A stretch of 64,000 nt of DNA from Gliomastix tumulicola (taxonomy: Eukaryota > Ascomycota > Sordariomycetes > Hypocreales > Bionectriaceae), in assembly GCA_001599755.1 (NCBI GenBank), contig BCHX01000007.1, positions 2,418,001 to 2,482,000 on the forward strand, in the 5' to 3' direction. The position numbers and the translations under genes are program-made. Shown one piece after another: positions 1-10,279 of the stretch. The notes below the pieces were generated by a model. That model was not told the DNA's origin, made no database searches, and saw only the letters and a list, made by a program, of their open reading frames with translations. Numbering within the stretch: position 1 is the first letter of the stretch; each line of letters starts with the position of its first letter.

Positions 1-1105
1 CGACGGATGGATCAACCGCGGCGCAGCCAACGTCTCGTCGCGCTTCTGGCGCATCTCGACAAACTCCCTCTCCAGTGTCCCTTCCTTCACATGCTTGTTC
101 TCCTGCCTCTGCTGCTGAACAGTCATGAACGGTACAGGGGCAACTCGCCCCGTTGGTGGATAATCATGGCCGACCCAGATCTTCGTTTCGTCTGGCATGG
201 CTAGGAGCTTGCGACATGAGTTGAAGATGGCTGTGGCGCTCCCGCCTGGGAAGTCGGCACGGGCCGAGCCAATGTCGGCGTGGAAGATGGAGTCGCCAAC
301 GAAGACGTTGCCTAGAGTGCGCCATGTTAGTATTAGCTCCATGGTGGTCCGGGGGATCAGTACACTCACTGCCAATCTTGTAACCCATGTGATCGGGTGT
401 GTGCCCAGGGAGGTGAATAGCCCGCGCAGTTAGACCACCAATCTCAAATTCCTCTTCATCTTCGAACAGCTTATCAAACACATTCTCGTATTCGTCTGCA
501 CCTACGCCGTATCGCTGACCGAACAGTTGTTGCACTTGCTTGATGCGGCCTCCGATACCGATGAGAGGTCTGTGGCCAGGACTTTTGGCAAGAGCTGCTT
601 GGATATATGAGGCTGCAGTCAGATGGTCGGCGTGGGCATGAGTCTCCAGTATCATCTCGATCGTGTAATTCTTCTCGGCAACTGTCTTCAGGATCATATC
701 CGCTGACTCGGTAGTGATTATGCCTTTTGAGGCATCGTAGTTCAAGACCGGGTCGATAATGACTGCGTGATGAGTTGTCGGGTCGGCTACCACATATTGC
801 CAGGTGCCAGTGACTGGTTCAAACAGCTCGTGAATCGTAGGCTCGTTCATGGTGGTGACGTGGGTAGCAGTTGAGAAAGTGGCCTTGTGGACGGGCGCGT
901 CTTTGTTTGTGCAGAATCTCCGCCGAGCGACAGCTTCTCTGCCGGGACTAGTTGAAGCCCGGCTTGCTTTGGAAATAATACCGGTCGTTAGGGTTCTGCA
1001 GTTCTGACGGACTTGAAACGATGAGATATAAGCTGCTAAAGGCCTGCCTGATATCTTCTTGAGTGCTGTTGCGGTGGTTGCAGTGCGAATTGGGATGATA
1101 TTCAT
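1..1105 (-). CDS. Persulfide dioxygenase / glyoxalase II-like hydrolase (ETHE1 family), mitochondrial, 3' end cut by window
   Basis: Two exons, 1105-370 and 311-1 (intron 312-369, donor GTGAGT, acceptor CTCTAG, branch ACTAAC); the reading frame runs off the left edge. The metallo-beta-lactamase signature THAHADH sits at residues 155-161 (H156, H158, D160, H161), followed by LPGHTPDH, VGDSIFHADIG and VGHDY, the order of metal ligands in persulfide dioxygenases. This family oxidises glutathione persulfide to sulfite in the mitochondrial matrix with a single iron. The first 85 residues are rich in Arg, Ser and Thr with few acids, as in a mitochondrial presequence; an internal Met at 86 could give a cytosolic form. 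The start at 1105 is chosen because the presequence-like part is in frame. The divergent sulfide:quinone oxidoreductase next door, which makes the substrate persulfide, supports ETHE1 over a plain glyoxalase II. Confidence 0.88.
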
Positions 1106-1656
1106 GTCGTGGGACAGCCGTGGCGGGGGGTTTCAGTGTTCATTCATAATCATATTCAATTACACCAGTTGTCCATGGATCGTCTCAAGAAAGCTTTAAG
1201 TCTAACAGCCTGGTCGTCCGGGTCCGGGGACTAGAGTGCTTCGGCGTCCAGAACACCCACAGTAATCCAACAATCCCCGAACTCGCCGATCAGAACCTAG
1301 ATCACCCCATCCTCACGGATATGCCATGACTCACGAAACAAGGCGCGGCCTGAGTGATTTTGCATTTTTGCCACTCTAAGAAGGAAAGTTTTTAAGCCTG
1401 ATCGTATGATTTTCATCCACATACGTGCTTGTATATCCGCGTCTGTACATCCGAGGAGAAGCGTGGACTACTCGGACCTACCCGTGCGTCGCTCATATAC
1501 GATTATAAACTCCAGGCGGCGCTGATGGACTGCCCCGAACCTGACGAGCTACGCGCCTTAGTACGTTGTCCCGTCTTTGCAGTCTTTCTTGGCTTTCCCG
1601 TCTGCTTTCCCACTCTTCCCCGAAGAACAAACTTCCGTTGTTGGCCGTTACTCACG
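1106..1656. promoter_or_regulatory. Shared divergent promoter between persulfide dioxygenase and sulfide:quinone oxidoreductase
   Basis: These 551 bases separate the two divergent start codons and contain no convincing gene, so they must hold both 5' untranslated regions and both promoters. The arrangement allows co-expression of two consecutive sulfide-oxidation steps. I see no operator that I can name. Confidence 0.6.
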
Positions 1657-2970
1657 ATGTCTCCTCCATCGATTACTCTAGCACGTTCGTGGACCCGATC
1701 GCTAGCTTCTCTGTCTTCCTCGGCAGTTGCAAGCAGACACAAAGTGGCGATCGTCGGTGGCGGCACCGCCGGCCTGACAGCCGGCCACCAGCTGCTTCGT
1801 TCAGGTCAATTCTCGGCAGATGACATTGCCCTGATTGACCAGGCCGATTGGCACGATTATCAAGCAGGCTGGACGCTTGTGGGCGGTGGCCTGAAAGACA
1901 AGAAGCAGTTACGGAAGCAACTGTCATCTCTTGTCGATCCAAAGATCCGCCTGTACAAGGACAAGGTCCAGCACTTCGCGCCGGCTGAGAATACAGTTGC
2001 CCTGAGCGACGGCACAAACATCATCTACGACCAGCTCATCGTCTGTCCTGGCATCCATGTCGACTTCAAGAGCATTAAAGGCCTTTCAGAGGCGGTCTCC
2101 GACCCCTCCTCGCCAGTGTCCTCCATCTACAGCTACGAGACATGTGACAAGACAGCCCGCGACATTGCACGCTTCAAGAAGGGCAAAGCACTCTTCACGC
2201 ACCCGGCAGGTGTCGTGAAGTGCGCTGGAGCACCGCAAAAGATCATGTGGCTTGCACTGGACGGCTGGAAACGGGCAGGGCTCTACAAACCAGCCGACCT
2301 TTCCAAGTCAGATATCAGCATCGGCTTTGCCACTGCGATGCCTACCATGTTCGGTGTTCCCAAGTATAGCAAGCGGCTGGATAGCCTGAGAGAGGAGAGA
2401 GGGGTGCACGCTCTCTTCCAGCACGACCTTGTGGCCATCGAGGGAAACACCGCAGTCTTTGCCCAGGCTGGTAGCGAGACGCTTATTAGAAAGCAATTCG
2501 ACCTGCTGCATGCAGTCCCGAAGATGGGCCCCCACGAATTCGTGAAAAGCAGTCCCTTGTCGAACGAGGCCGGCTATGTCGATGTCGACCAGGGCACATT
2601 GCAGCATAAAGCCTACGACAATGTCTGGTCCTGCGGCGATGCATCCGGTTTACAGACGTCCAAGACGGCGGCTGCCATAACTGCGCAGGTCCCTGTTCTG
2701 GTGGCAAACCTCCTGAGCTCCATGCAGAATAAAGCCCCACCGGCTGTGTACAACGGCTACACATCCTGCCCGCTGGTGACGGAGTATGGCAAGGTCATGC
2801 TTGCCGAGTTCAAGTACGGAGGCGAGCCGTACGAGACATTTGGCACCTTTGTTGACCAGTCAATACCGCGACGAGCATTCTATCATCTGAAGAAGGATTT
2901 CTTTCCTTGGGTGTACTATAAATCTTTTGTCAAGGGGACTTGGGCTGGGCCTAGGGGATGGATGAAGTGA
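1657..2970 (+). CDS. Sulfide:quinone oxidoreductase, mitochondrial
   Basis: Single exon, 437 residues from the ATG at 1657. The frame is open further upstream but has no better ATG, and starting here gives the usual family length with an Arg/Ser presequence. The FAD-binding GGGTAG motif is at residues 34-39. VKCAGAPQKIMWLA (C189) matches the catalytic-cysteine segment of type II SQR, TSKTAAAI follows WSCGDASG (C326), and the C-terminal block YTSCPLVTEYGKVMLAEF is typical of animal and fungal SQR. The enzyme oxidises H2S to a persulfide on glutathione or another acceptor and passes electrons to ubiquinone at the inner mitochondrial membrane. Oddity: in the human enzyme, as I recall it, the second active-site Cys directly follows the GD pair, whereas here Ala329 does and a Cys precedes the pair. 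Identity is secure; the exact catalytic pair is not. Confidence 0.93.
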   Translation: MSPPSITLARSWTRSLASLSSSAVASRHKVAIVGGGTAGLTAGHQLLRSGQFSADDIALIDQADWHDYQAGWTLVGGGLKDKKQLRKQLSSLVDPKIRLYKDKVQHFAPAENTVALSDGTNIIYDQLIVCPGIHVDFKSIKGLSEAVSDPSSPVSSIYSYETCDKTARDIARFKKGKALFTHPAGVVKCAGAPQKIMWLALDGWKRAGLYKPADLSKSDISIGFATAMPTMFGVPKYSKRLDSLREERGVHALFQHDLVAIEGNTAVFAQAGSETLIRKQFDLLHAVPKMGPHEFVKSSPLSNEAGYVDVDQGTLQHKAYDNVWSCGDASGLQTSKTAAAITAQVPVLVANLLSSMQNKAPPAVYNGYTSCPLVTEYGKVMLAEFKYGGEPYETFGTFVDQSIPRRAFYHLKKDFFPWVYYKSFVKGTWAGPRGWMK

Positions 2971-3432
2971 GGGATGTGCTAGAAATCTTGAAGCTTATGT
3001 CTAGAAGAAAAGATGGAACGTAGAAATAAAAGCCCGAAGGTGGTACGGATAGCCAGCGGCGGACCCTCACACTCCAAGTTCCTCTCAGCACTCACCCAGG
3101 GCTTTGTACAGGATTCTTGCGTGGAGACGAGATTATAGCGACGGGGTCTAAGGGGAGTCTTCGACTACGATGGCCGACATGTAATGTAAAGCCAAGTTTA
3201 GTAGAAGTTAAGGTCAAGCACTCCTACTAGTTGTCCTTGGGGATTGCCCAGCGAGTGTCTCGTGAAGTATCTTCTCCATTAAACACTACTGAAGTTTTGA
3301 CGCCTGCATTAACTACTCTCACCCAGAAGTACCTCGTCACTGCACCTCCTCCACTCCCCAGCTCCAGCGACATCAACCCATCCCTATTAGTGTACCCATC
3401 GCGCAACAATAGGGCATTCGTGATTGGGCTGC
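2971..3432. other. Convergent intergenic region
   Basis: The 3' ends of the sulfide:quinone oxidoreductase and the SBP56-like gene face each other here. Only untranslated regions are expected; short open frames lack family features. Confidence 0.6.
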
Positions 3433-5144
3433 TTAGTAGTAGATGGGGTTCTCAGGGTCAGTGAGATCGAAGATGACACTGCTGTGAGGGCGGGCGCCTC
3501 CACGGTCCTCGAAGATGCGCTCGAAGTCGATGGTGCGGTTGAAGCTCAGGCTGCCGTCCTCGAGAACATCAATCCAGTGGCCCTTGTAGTCACCGGGGGT
3601 GTTGATAACGGAGATCTAACGGAAAGATGCAAGTCAGCTTAAGTGTTTCGTTCAAGTTCGAGGGTATGGGCATTGCTTACATCGCCGGCCTGGACGAAGT
3701 ATCCAGTAACAAGGAGGTTCTTGCCATCGGGAGACAGCTTGACGTAGTGAGGGCCGATGATGGGCTGGACCTCATCAGGGTCGTCAAGGCGCTTGACGTT
3801 CTTCAGGTCGGAGATATCGAGGGCAGCAACGTGGCTGCCGACAGTGATGGTGAAGTAGGCGCGCTTGCCATCAGGGGAGATCTCGGAGTAGATGGCGGTG
3901 GAGTCCTTGGCCTTGTTGCCGAGGTCGTAGAGGAGCTCGGCAACGCCCTGGTTGCCATTGGCGTCCTTGCGGAAGGGGTAGATGATCCAGACCTGACCGG
4001 GGCCAACAGCACTGTTGTGTGTATGTCAGAATCGAAGCAAGAAAATAATCACTTGGAATGTCAGGATGGAACTTACGTGGCAAGGGCAGCGGACTCGGGG
4101 TTACCGGGGATGAACTTGACGTCCTGGATTCCCTTACCCTGTGAAATTGTTAGCACCCATCTAGACTTATGATGAGCGGACTACCAATGACTGGTGACAT
4201 ACCTCAGGGATCTTGATGGTAGAGATGATCTTGCGCTCCTCAAGGTTCCAGAGACGGAGGGTAGAAGCGCGGACGATACCCAGAGTAGGCTTGAGGATGG
4301 AAAGGGGAACAACGTAGTCGGAGGTCAGGATGATGTTGTTCTCCCAGTCGACAGAGAGACCGTGAGGGGAGAACTGCTCGCCGAGAATGTTGAGTGTACC
4401 CTCAACATCCAAGAGCTTCGGGTGCTCGGCAATGATGTCGCCCTTGGAGTTGGTCTCGACAAGACGACCGGGGGAGGTACCCACGGCACTGCCCATGTAG
4501 GTGATCAGGAAGCCGCCGTCAGGCTTGGCACGGATCTCATCAGTGATGGAGCTGAGGAGAGCGCGGTTGCTGTGGGAGAACTTGGGCTTGTAAGGGTTGG
4601 TAGTGTCGAAGTAGTAGGCAGTGTCCTGGGTCTTCAGCAGCGACAGGAGACCGCCACCAACGAGGAGCTTGCCATCGATGGAGGGGCCAAGATGGTGAGG
4701 GGAGTTGCCGCTGGAGGGCACGTCGGTGATGGCAATGAAGGTCCCGAAGGTGTCCTGAGAATTGGCAAGTCAGATATGTCACCAAACAAGGAAAACACAA
4801 AAGGGTATACTCACATCATCGAGAGAGACGGTCGCAAGGAAATCCTTGTGGTGGTTGTCACCAGCACCAGTCCAGAAGTAACCGATCTTCTTGGGCTTGA
4901 TGTTGGAAACCTCGAAAGGAGGGGACTCCAGAGGAGGGGTAGGGGGCTGGAGGATGGGCAGAGGGGGCAGAAGGGAGACGAGGGGGTCAGTGACTCCAGG
5001 GATGGAAGGGATCAGAGGAGGCAGCGAGAGCTGAGGATCTTTCTTCTCAAGATCAGGGTTGCCGCTGACTTTGGTGGGAGAGCCGGCGACATGGGCGACC
5101 AAGGCGCCCAGGAGAGCGGTGGCGGTGGCAGTGGTGATCTGCAT
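3433..5144 (-). CDS. Secreted SBP56 / methanethiol oxidase-like protein
   Basis: Five exons on the minus strand: 5144-4815, 4754-4203, 4138-4077, 4011-3681, 3615-3433. All introns are 60-65 nt GT-AG and the frame closes exactly to 485 residues. A signal peptide (about residues 1-21, ending VAGS) is followed by a Pro/Leu-rich linker, then a seven-bladed propeller of the selenium-binding-protein type: IGYFWTGAGDNHHKDFLATV, SPHHLGPSIDGKLLVGGGL, LVETNSKGDI, FSPHGLSVDWENNIILTSDYV. Animal SELENBP1 and bacterial MtoX, the characterised relatives, oxidise methanethiol to H2S, formaldehyde and H2O2. The deduced protein contains no cysteine at all, so the Se/Cys motif of SELENBP1 is absent, while the His-containing segments are kept. 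Extracellular location and the placement next to two H2S-oxidising genes are notable. Family membership is likely; the activity is inferred. Confidence 0.8.
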
Positions 5145-5257
5145 ACTGGGCAGGCGAGGGGTTCAACTCAGAGGTACTAGGGATAGTAGAGGAGGAGGCA
5201 GTTGAGCTTGACTGAGGAGACTGAGTTCGATTGAGCAGATTGAGCAGGTTTCACCCC

Positions 5258-5268
5258 CAATATATAGA
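5258..5268 (-). promoter_or_regulatory. TATA-like element of the SBP56-like gene
   Basis: A TATATA core about 115 bases upstream of the ATG at 5144 on the minus strand; plausible position for a core promoter with a short leader. Confidence 0.45.
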
Positions 5269-7501
5269 CTTCTTGACTCTACGCGACTTCATCTGCTAAC
5301 AATGCTTGTTGTCCGCCCCTTCTCGAGAGACCAGGAACTTGTGCTGATGAGAATCACGAATCCTCGCAAGAGATGGCATCATGAAGCCATGGAATTGCAA
5401 ATACTCGACCAGACCGTTCAGCTGAACGGGCAATCACACCTCAGCGAGCCCTTGGGAAGCACGAGTGCTCATCGAAATCTCACTTACACGACGGCATGTC
5501 GAGCTACGCCGACGACCCAAGGGTGCCAAGACTCGAGGAGGAGTGATCAACACATCATTGTGCGTTTTGGGACTGCGTGTGAGTGGTCGGGTTCCCAACT
5601 ATTGAAATTGCGCTGTTCAACTATGCCGGATCGAGCGAGGGTGGAGGGATATAAGTGACGATATGGAAGGGATGGGCAGGGACAAGGACCGGTTGTGGCA
5701 ATGGAGGCTGACCAACTCGTCCGGGTACCGCAGGTGCCGACGGTGATGGTTGCCTCGTGATGACCTTTCGCTTCTCCATCGCTGATCTGTCCGGAGGGAG
5801 GGCTGAGTGCTGATGGTCGACTAACAGGGGAGCATCGGGTTGGTGCCTTTGCTGGTCTGGTCAGTGTATCCCCCACGTTCGATCCCGAGATGAGCTTGTG
5901 CAAATTAGAGCTTCAAGGGAGTCTGAGACTAGGCGAAGATTCGCCATCGTAGCGTGAATGGCTATATCCGATCCTTGTCTTTGTGGGAGGTTGGCTCTTG
6001 ATTGGGCTATCGTCGAGGTATTGTTTGCCTCACGACTCCTCCCCGACATTCTTCGGCCAGCTGAAGGATGCGAGTGTGACGGCCTTCTCATCGGACGAAG
6101 TGACAAGGGATAGGGGCTTGGGCTGTGATCACGTCAACGCGTAGGGACTGTCGTTCGGGATGGACCTCGCGTCTGATTCGCCCGACTGTGGGACGAGCGG
6201 GCGGCACATCGCTAGCCGGAGCTATTGATTTCCTTAAGCCATTTTTGCTATGCCGGAGGGGAGGGTTAGGTACATCAAGCTTAAAGAGTACGTTAAAATG
6301 CTGCTATGCTCAGCTGTGTCGATGTGGACTAAGCCCGAGGCGGCATGCAGGAAGCATGCAACCTGTCAATAAACCAGATGCCAGCCCAGACTCGCAGATG
6401 AATGCGAACTCCAACAACCAAATCCAGTTGATTGATTCCAGTGATCGCCATGCGAGCCCCCGAAGATTAGCTGGAGCCTCCCCATCTGCCGGCCGGCAGG
6501 GCGACGGTGAGTGACAAGGATAGCTCCCCCCACCCATATCTCTGGGCAAACGGATCCTGCCGTAATTATTGCGAATTGTCACTGCGACGGGTCAGCAAAT
6601 GTCAGCCGGCTTGGAAACGTTGATGAGGAATCCATCTACCGATCGAGGTTTCCACTCTCTCCCCACGCCGCCCCCGGTTCGTCTGTCAGTCCGCTCCCCG
6701 TGAGCTCATCTTGGCGATTATGGCGTGCTCCAGCTTCATCCCACGCGAGTTACGCCCGGCTTGGGACTAGACAAGCAGCTACTGCAGGCTATGGCAGGGA
6801 CTTCGGAGAAAAAAAGATCAAATATCATGCTGTCACAGTGCACTGGAGTGCCGTATTGGCCTTGGCTTTGATTCGACCGTCCAAAGTGCACCTCAGCTAG
6901 CCCATTTCTCACGGCAGATCGGTCATGGTTCATTCAGTGACTGACTGGGAGGCGGAGGATGTCACCTCCCATCACCGTCCGCTGCGTGTGACTGTGATCG
7001 CCGGTCACCATCTCCCCGGTCATGTCGCCATTTTGGGGCAGAATGGGATGAGAGCTAGATAAGATGAGCCACCCTCCATCACGATCAGGAGAGTCCGTCC
7101 ATGTTGGAGGAGTGGACGTCATCTGCAATGCTACCTCGCTTTGCCAATTTACGAGCGTGCCGCGTCTGGCTGCACAATTGAGGAGAATGACACAATGTCC
7201 AGCTGTGTGATGTGATGCAGCTTGACGCAGCTTGATGTGACCTAACTTTATCGGAAATTGCACCGCCTGAGGAGTCGGTATTGAGCTAATATTGCCCTCG
7301 GATGAGGAGGATGGTCTGGCGCGGTTACTGCTGCTCTCGCGACACACATAAAAGCCGCCCTGCACACTTTGCAGAAGCACTATACTGATCGTGTCAGCCA
7401 GCGTCGGATTCATCCATCCCACCTCCTATCCATATCAGCTCACCACCTTTTGGTTTGTTGCCCTGACGATCTGAACTTTTGTTCGCCCCCCATCCGTCAT
7501 C
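5269..7501. other. Gene-poor intergenic region
   Basis: About 2.2 kb with only short open frames lacking motifs, start context or splice-consistent extensions. The right end holds the promoter of the oxalate decarboxylase, including an ATAAAAG element near 7346. I recognise no gene or mobile element. Confidence 0.5.
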
Positions 7502-9078
7502 ATGAGAGTCTCTGCTAGTCTGAGCCTCGCCACCCTGTCCCTCATTGGAGGTGTTCTCGGTGTGCCTCACCTTGAGAAGCGCGACGAGGGCAAGTTCCAT
7601 GAGGGGCAGCCCATCAGCGGCGATGGCAAGGGCGCTCCTATCCTTGGTAAGTACGAACATGTTCATTGATTTTGACATGGCAATGAATACCATTGTAGTA
7701 TGCTAGTGACAGCAGATTACTGACCAAAATGAACGTGCAGGCGGAACAAACAACGGGAGAGACCGCGAGTCGCCTAACGGTCTCGGCCAGCAGAGCACCG
7801 ACGCAGGCAGTGTTCCCAGCCTGAAATGGGCCTTCTCTGACTCCAAGACCAAGATCTTTAACGGCGGTTGGGTCAGACAGCAGGTCATTTCGGACCTCCC
7901 CTCCAGCCATGACATTGCTGGAGCCCAGCAGCATCTGCGCAAGGGTGCTATCCGTGAGCTTCACTGGCACCGTGTTGTAAGTTGTCTCTGTCCAGAAATT
8001 GCATGGTTGACGATGTTAATGAGTGTGGTATTTAGGCCGAATGGGGTTTCGTCTACACTGGCCGCGTCCTTGTCTCTGCCGTGGACGAGAATGGCGTTTA
8101 CGAAGCCACCATCTTGAACTACGGAGATATCTGGTACTTCCCAGAGGGTGTCTCCCACACTGTCCAAGGGCGAGTTAAGATTAGCTCCTTCTCTATTTCG
8201 GGCGGCAGCTAACATGATACCTGCCTGTAGTTTGGATGACGACAACGAGTTCCTCCTTGTCTTCGATGACGGCGACTTCGACCGCGTCGGCACCACCTTC
8301 AACATCGATGACTGGCTTGCCCACACGCCCCGAGACATTCTCGCCAAGAACTTTGGCGTTGACAAGTCCGTCTTTGACAACCTCCCAGAGAAGTTCCCTT
8401 ATATCGTCAATGGGACCGTCAGCAACGGCGATGTCGTTGATCTTCCTGACGAGAACGTGAATGCCACCTCGACCTATGTCTACCGCACCTTCGAGCATGA
8501 GCCAGAGAAGATTGGAGGCACCGGAGGCGAGTTCCGCCGCATCGACTCCACCAACTTCCCCATCAGCAAGACTATTGCCTCGACCTTTGTCACCCTGAAG
8601 CCTGGTGCTCTGCGCGAGCTTCACTGGCACCCTAATGTGAGTGTTTCCGGTTTTTGTGCGTGGATTCGAGCTCTCCGCTAACTAGAATTACCATAATAGG
8701 CCGAGGAGTGGCTCTACTTCCACAAGGGCAAGGCTCAGGCCACCGTCTTCATTGGCAATGGCAATGCTCGCACGTTTGACTTTTCTGCCGGTGACACCGC
8801 CGTGTTCCCTGACAACTCTGGGTAAGTTGTTATTGTTGCGCCGAATGTCACCTTGATACACAGTTATGCTGACAAGTCCATTCGGCAGACACTACATCGA
8901 GAATGTCGGTGATGAGGACCTCGTCTGGATTGAGATTTACAAGTCCGACCGCGTTGCCGACATTTCTCTCACCCAGTGGCTTGCGCTCACGCCCGCAGAC
9001 ATCGTTGCTCAAGTGCTCAAGGTCTCGATCGAGTTTGCCCAGAGCCTGAAGAAGGAGAAGCAGGTCCTGATTGAGTAG
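7502..9078 (+). CDS. Secreted bicupin oxalate decarboxylase-like enzyme
   Basis: Six exons: 7502-7646, 7741-7976, 8036-8169, 8231-8636, 8700-8821, 8889-9078, giving 410 residues. A signal peptide (SLSLATLSLIGGVLG) precedes a KR-type processing site. Two cupin domains carry complete Mn-binding sets: ELHWHRVAEW (H123, H125, E129) with H168, and ELHWHPNAEEW (H303, H305, E310) with H349. DWLAHTP, DSTNF and WLALTPADI are family landmarks. Oxalate decarboxylase splits oxalate to formate and CO2; fungi use it to control secreted oxalic acid. The third intron (8170-8230) is GC-AG. Oddity: the loop after FDDG at 185, the catalytic lid in the Bacillus enzyme, reads DFDRVGTTF and lacks the expected SEN-type glutamate, so decarboxylase versus oxidase or altered activity is open. 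Confidence 0.9.
8170..8230 (+). other. GC-AG intron in the oxalate decarboxylase gene
   Basis: Homology requires VQG to join LDDDNEF. Only a donor GCGAGT at 8170 with acceptor TGTAG at 8230 keeps that frame. The nearby GT (GTTAAG) would lead straight to a stop. Length 61 nt like its neighbours. Confidence 0.75.
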
Positions 9079-10279
9079 GAATCTCAGGGAACCTGAAGAC
9101 ATCCCGTAATAGTGCGGCGACTTTGAGTCACCCAGGCTGTGCGTAGGAACGTTGTAATGCATTATCAGAGGAGTAGCTAGTAATCCATTAATTGACATCG
9201 CTTTTAAATAGCGAGGATCACCTGTGTCCCGTATACTGGTATGCAGAGTTGAAGTTCGTAAGAACGTGTAGCCTCCTTGTCCGTATGTGCCCTCCCTTTC
9301 GCCCGCTAGATCCCTGCCCTGTAGTCTCTAACATACCCAACTCTATGGCATCATTGAGCGTCTTAAGCACGGCGTGCATGACAAGCACACGGATGACCGG
9401 CAGGAGGCCCTTGACAGCAGGTTTCTGTTGGCCTGACAGTTGGACCTTCCCGGACCGGCTGTATGTCATTGCAACATCCACACCCTGTAACAGGGATAGC
9501 AGCTCCGCTCTCGCTTCATCCCGCGACCTCGCAGGATCGATGGCCCATCCCAACCCCGTCCAGTTGCAGGTTTTCCATTTCCTGACGGATGCCAGGCTTA
9601 ACAGAGTTTAATGGCGCTCACATGCCGTTCCTGAGGTTTCCCTTTTGGGCACACGGACAGATGGTAATTGGTGCAAGCCATTAAACGGTTCCCGTTTCAT
9701 AGGACGGATTTTGAGTTGAGAACGACGTGGGTGCTGAGTGGATTTAGTGACCCGATGTCTTGAGGAGACAGCTGCCATCAGTACATGATGGGATCCTTCC
9801 GCGCGCAATGAGATGTCGGGGAACTTAACGCTAGAGCATATTGGGTTCACGTTGCCTTTCTGGTTCTGGTTATGGCAAGCCTCTAGGAACTCACAGTGGG
9901 AAACTCAAGTAGCAGCGGTTTTGTCACTCAACGTCAAGAACCGAGATAGCCTGCTATGGGCGTGCAGCATAATAGGCAAGGAGAAACCAATATCGACACG
10001 TTCGTGGACGAGACAATCTTCATTGAGTAGCGAGAGAGTTCTCGACTTTTGTGACTACCTATATGACTACGTCCTGATGCAAGTGCCTCCGCCACTTTGG
10101 GATTGCTTGATATCTTCCCCCATCGATTGGCCTAGCAAGTAGCATACATATATTCACTGTTAGGATGTCTGCTGAGTCGAACCCACCGCTGCCCTTCTGG
10201 AACCCCTTCGACGATGGTTTCCAACCCCTCAGGGGCATTGACAGATCCAGTCAAGGAAGAGCCATAAGGAGAGTTGTCC
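9079..10279. other. Intergenic region
   Basis: About 1.2 kb between the 3' ends of the convergent oxalate decarboxylase and GMC oxidoreductase genes. Open frames here are short and unrelated to known families; nothing supported. Confidence 0.5.

Noticed and set aside
4194..5180. 328-codon open frame on the plus strand
   Set aside because: It lies antisense to exons of the SBP56-like gene, is Gly/Asp/Arg-rich with no motif, and the minus strand has a full spliced family protein.
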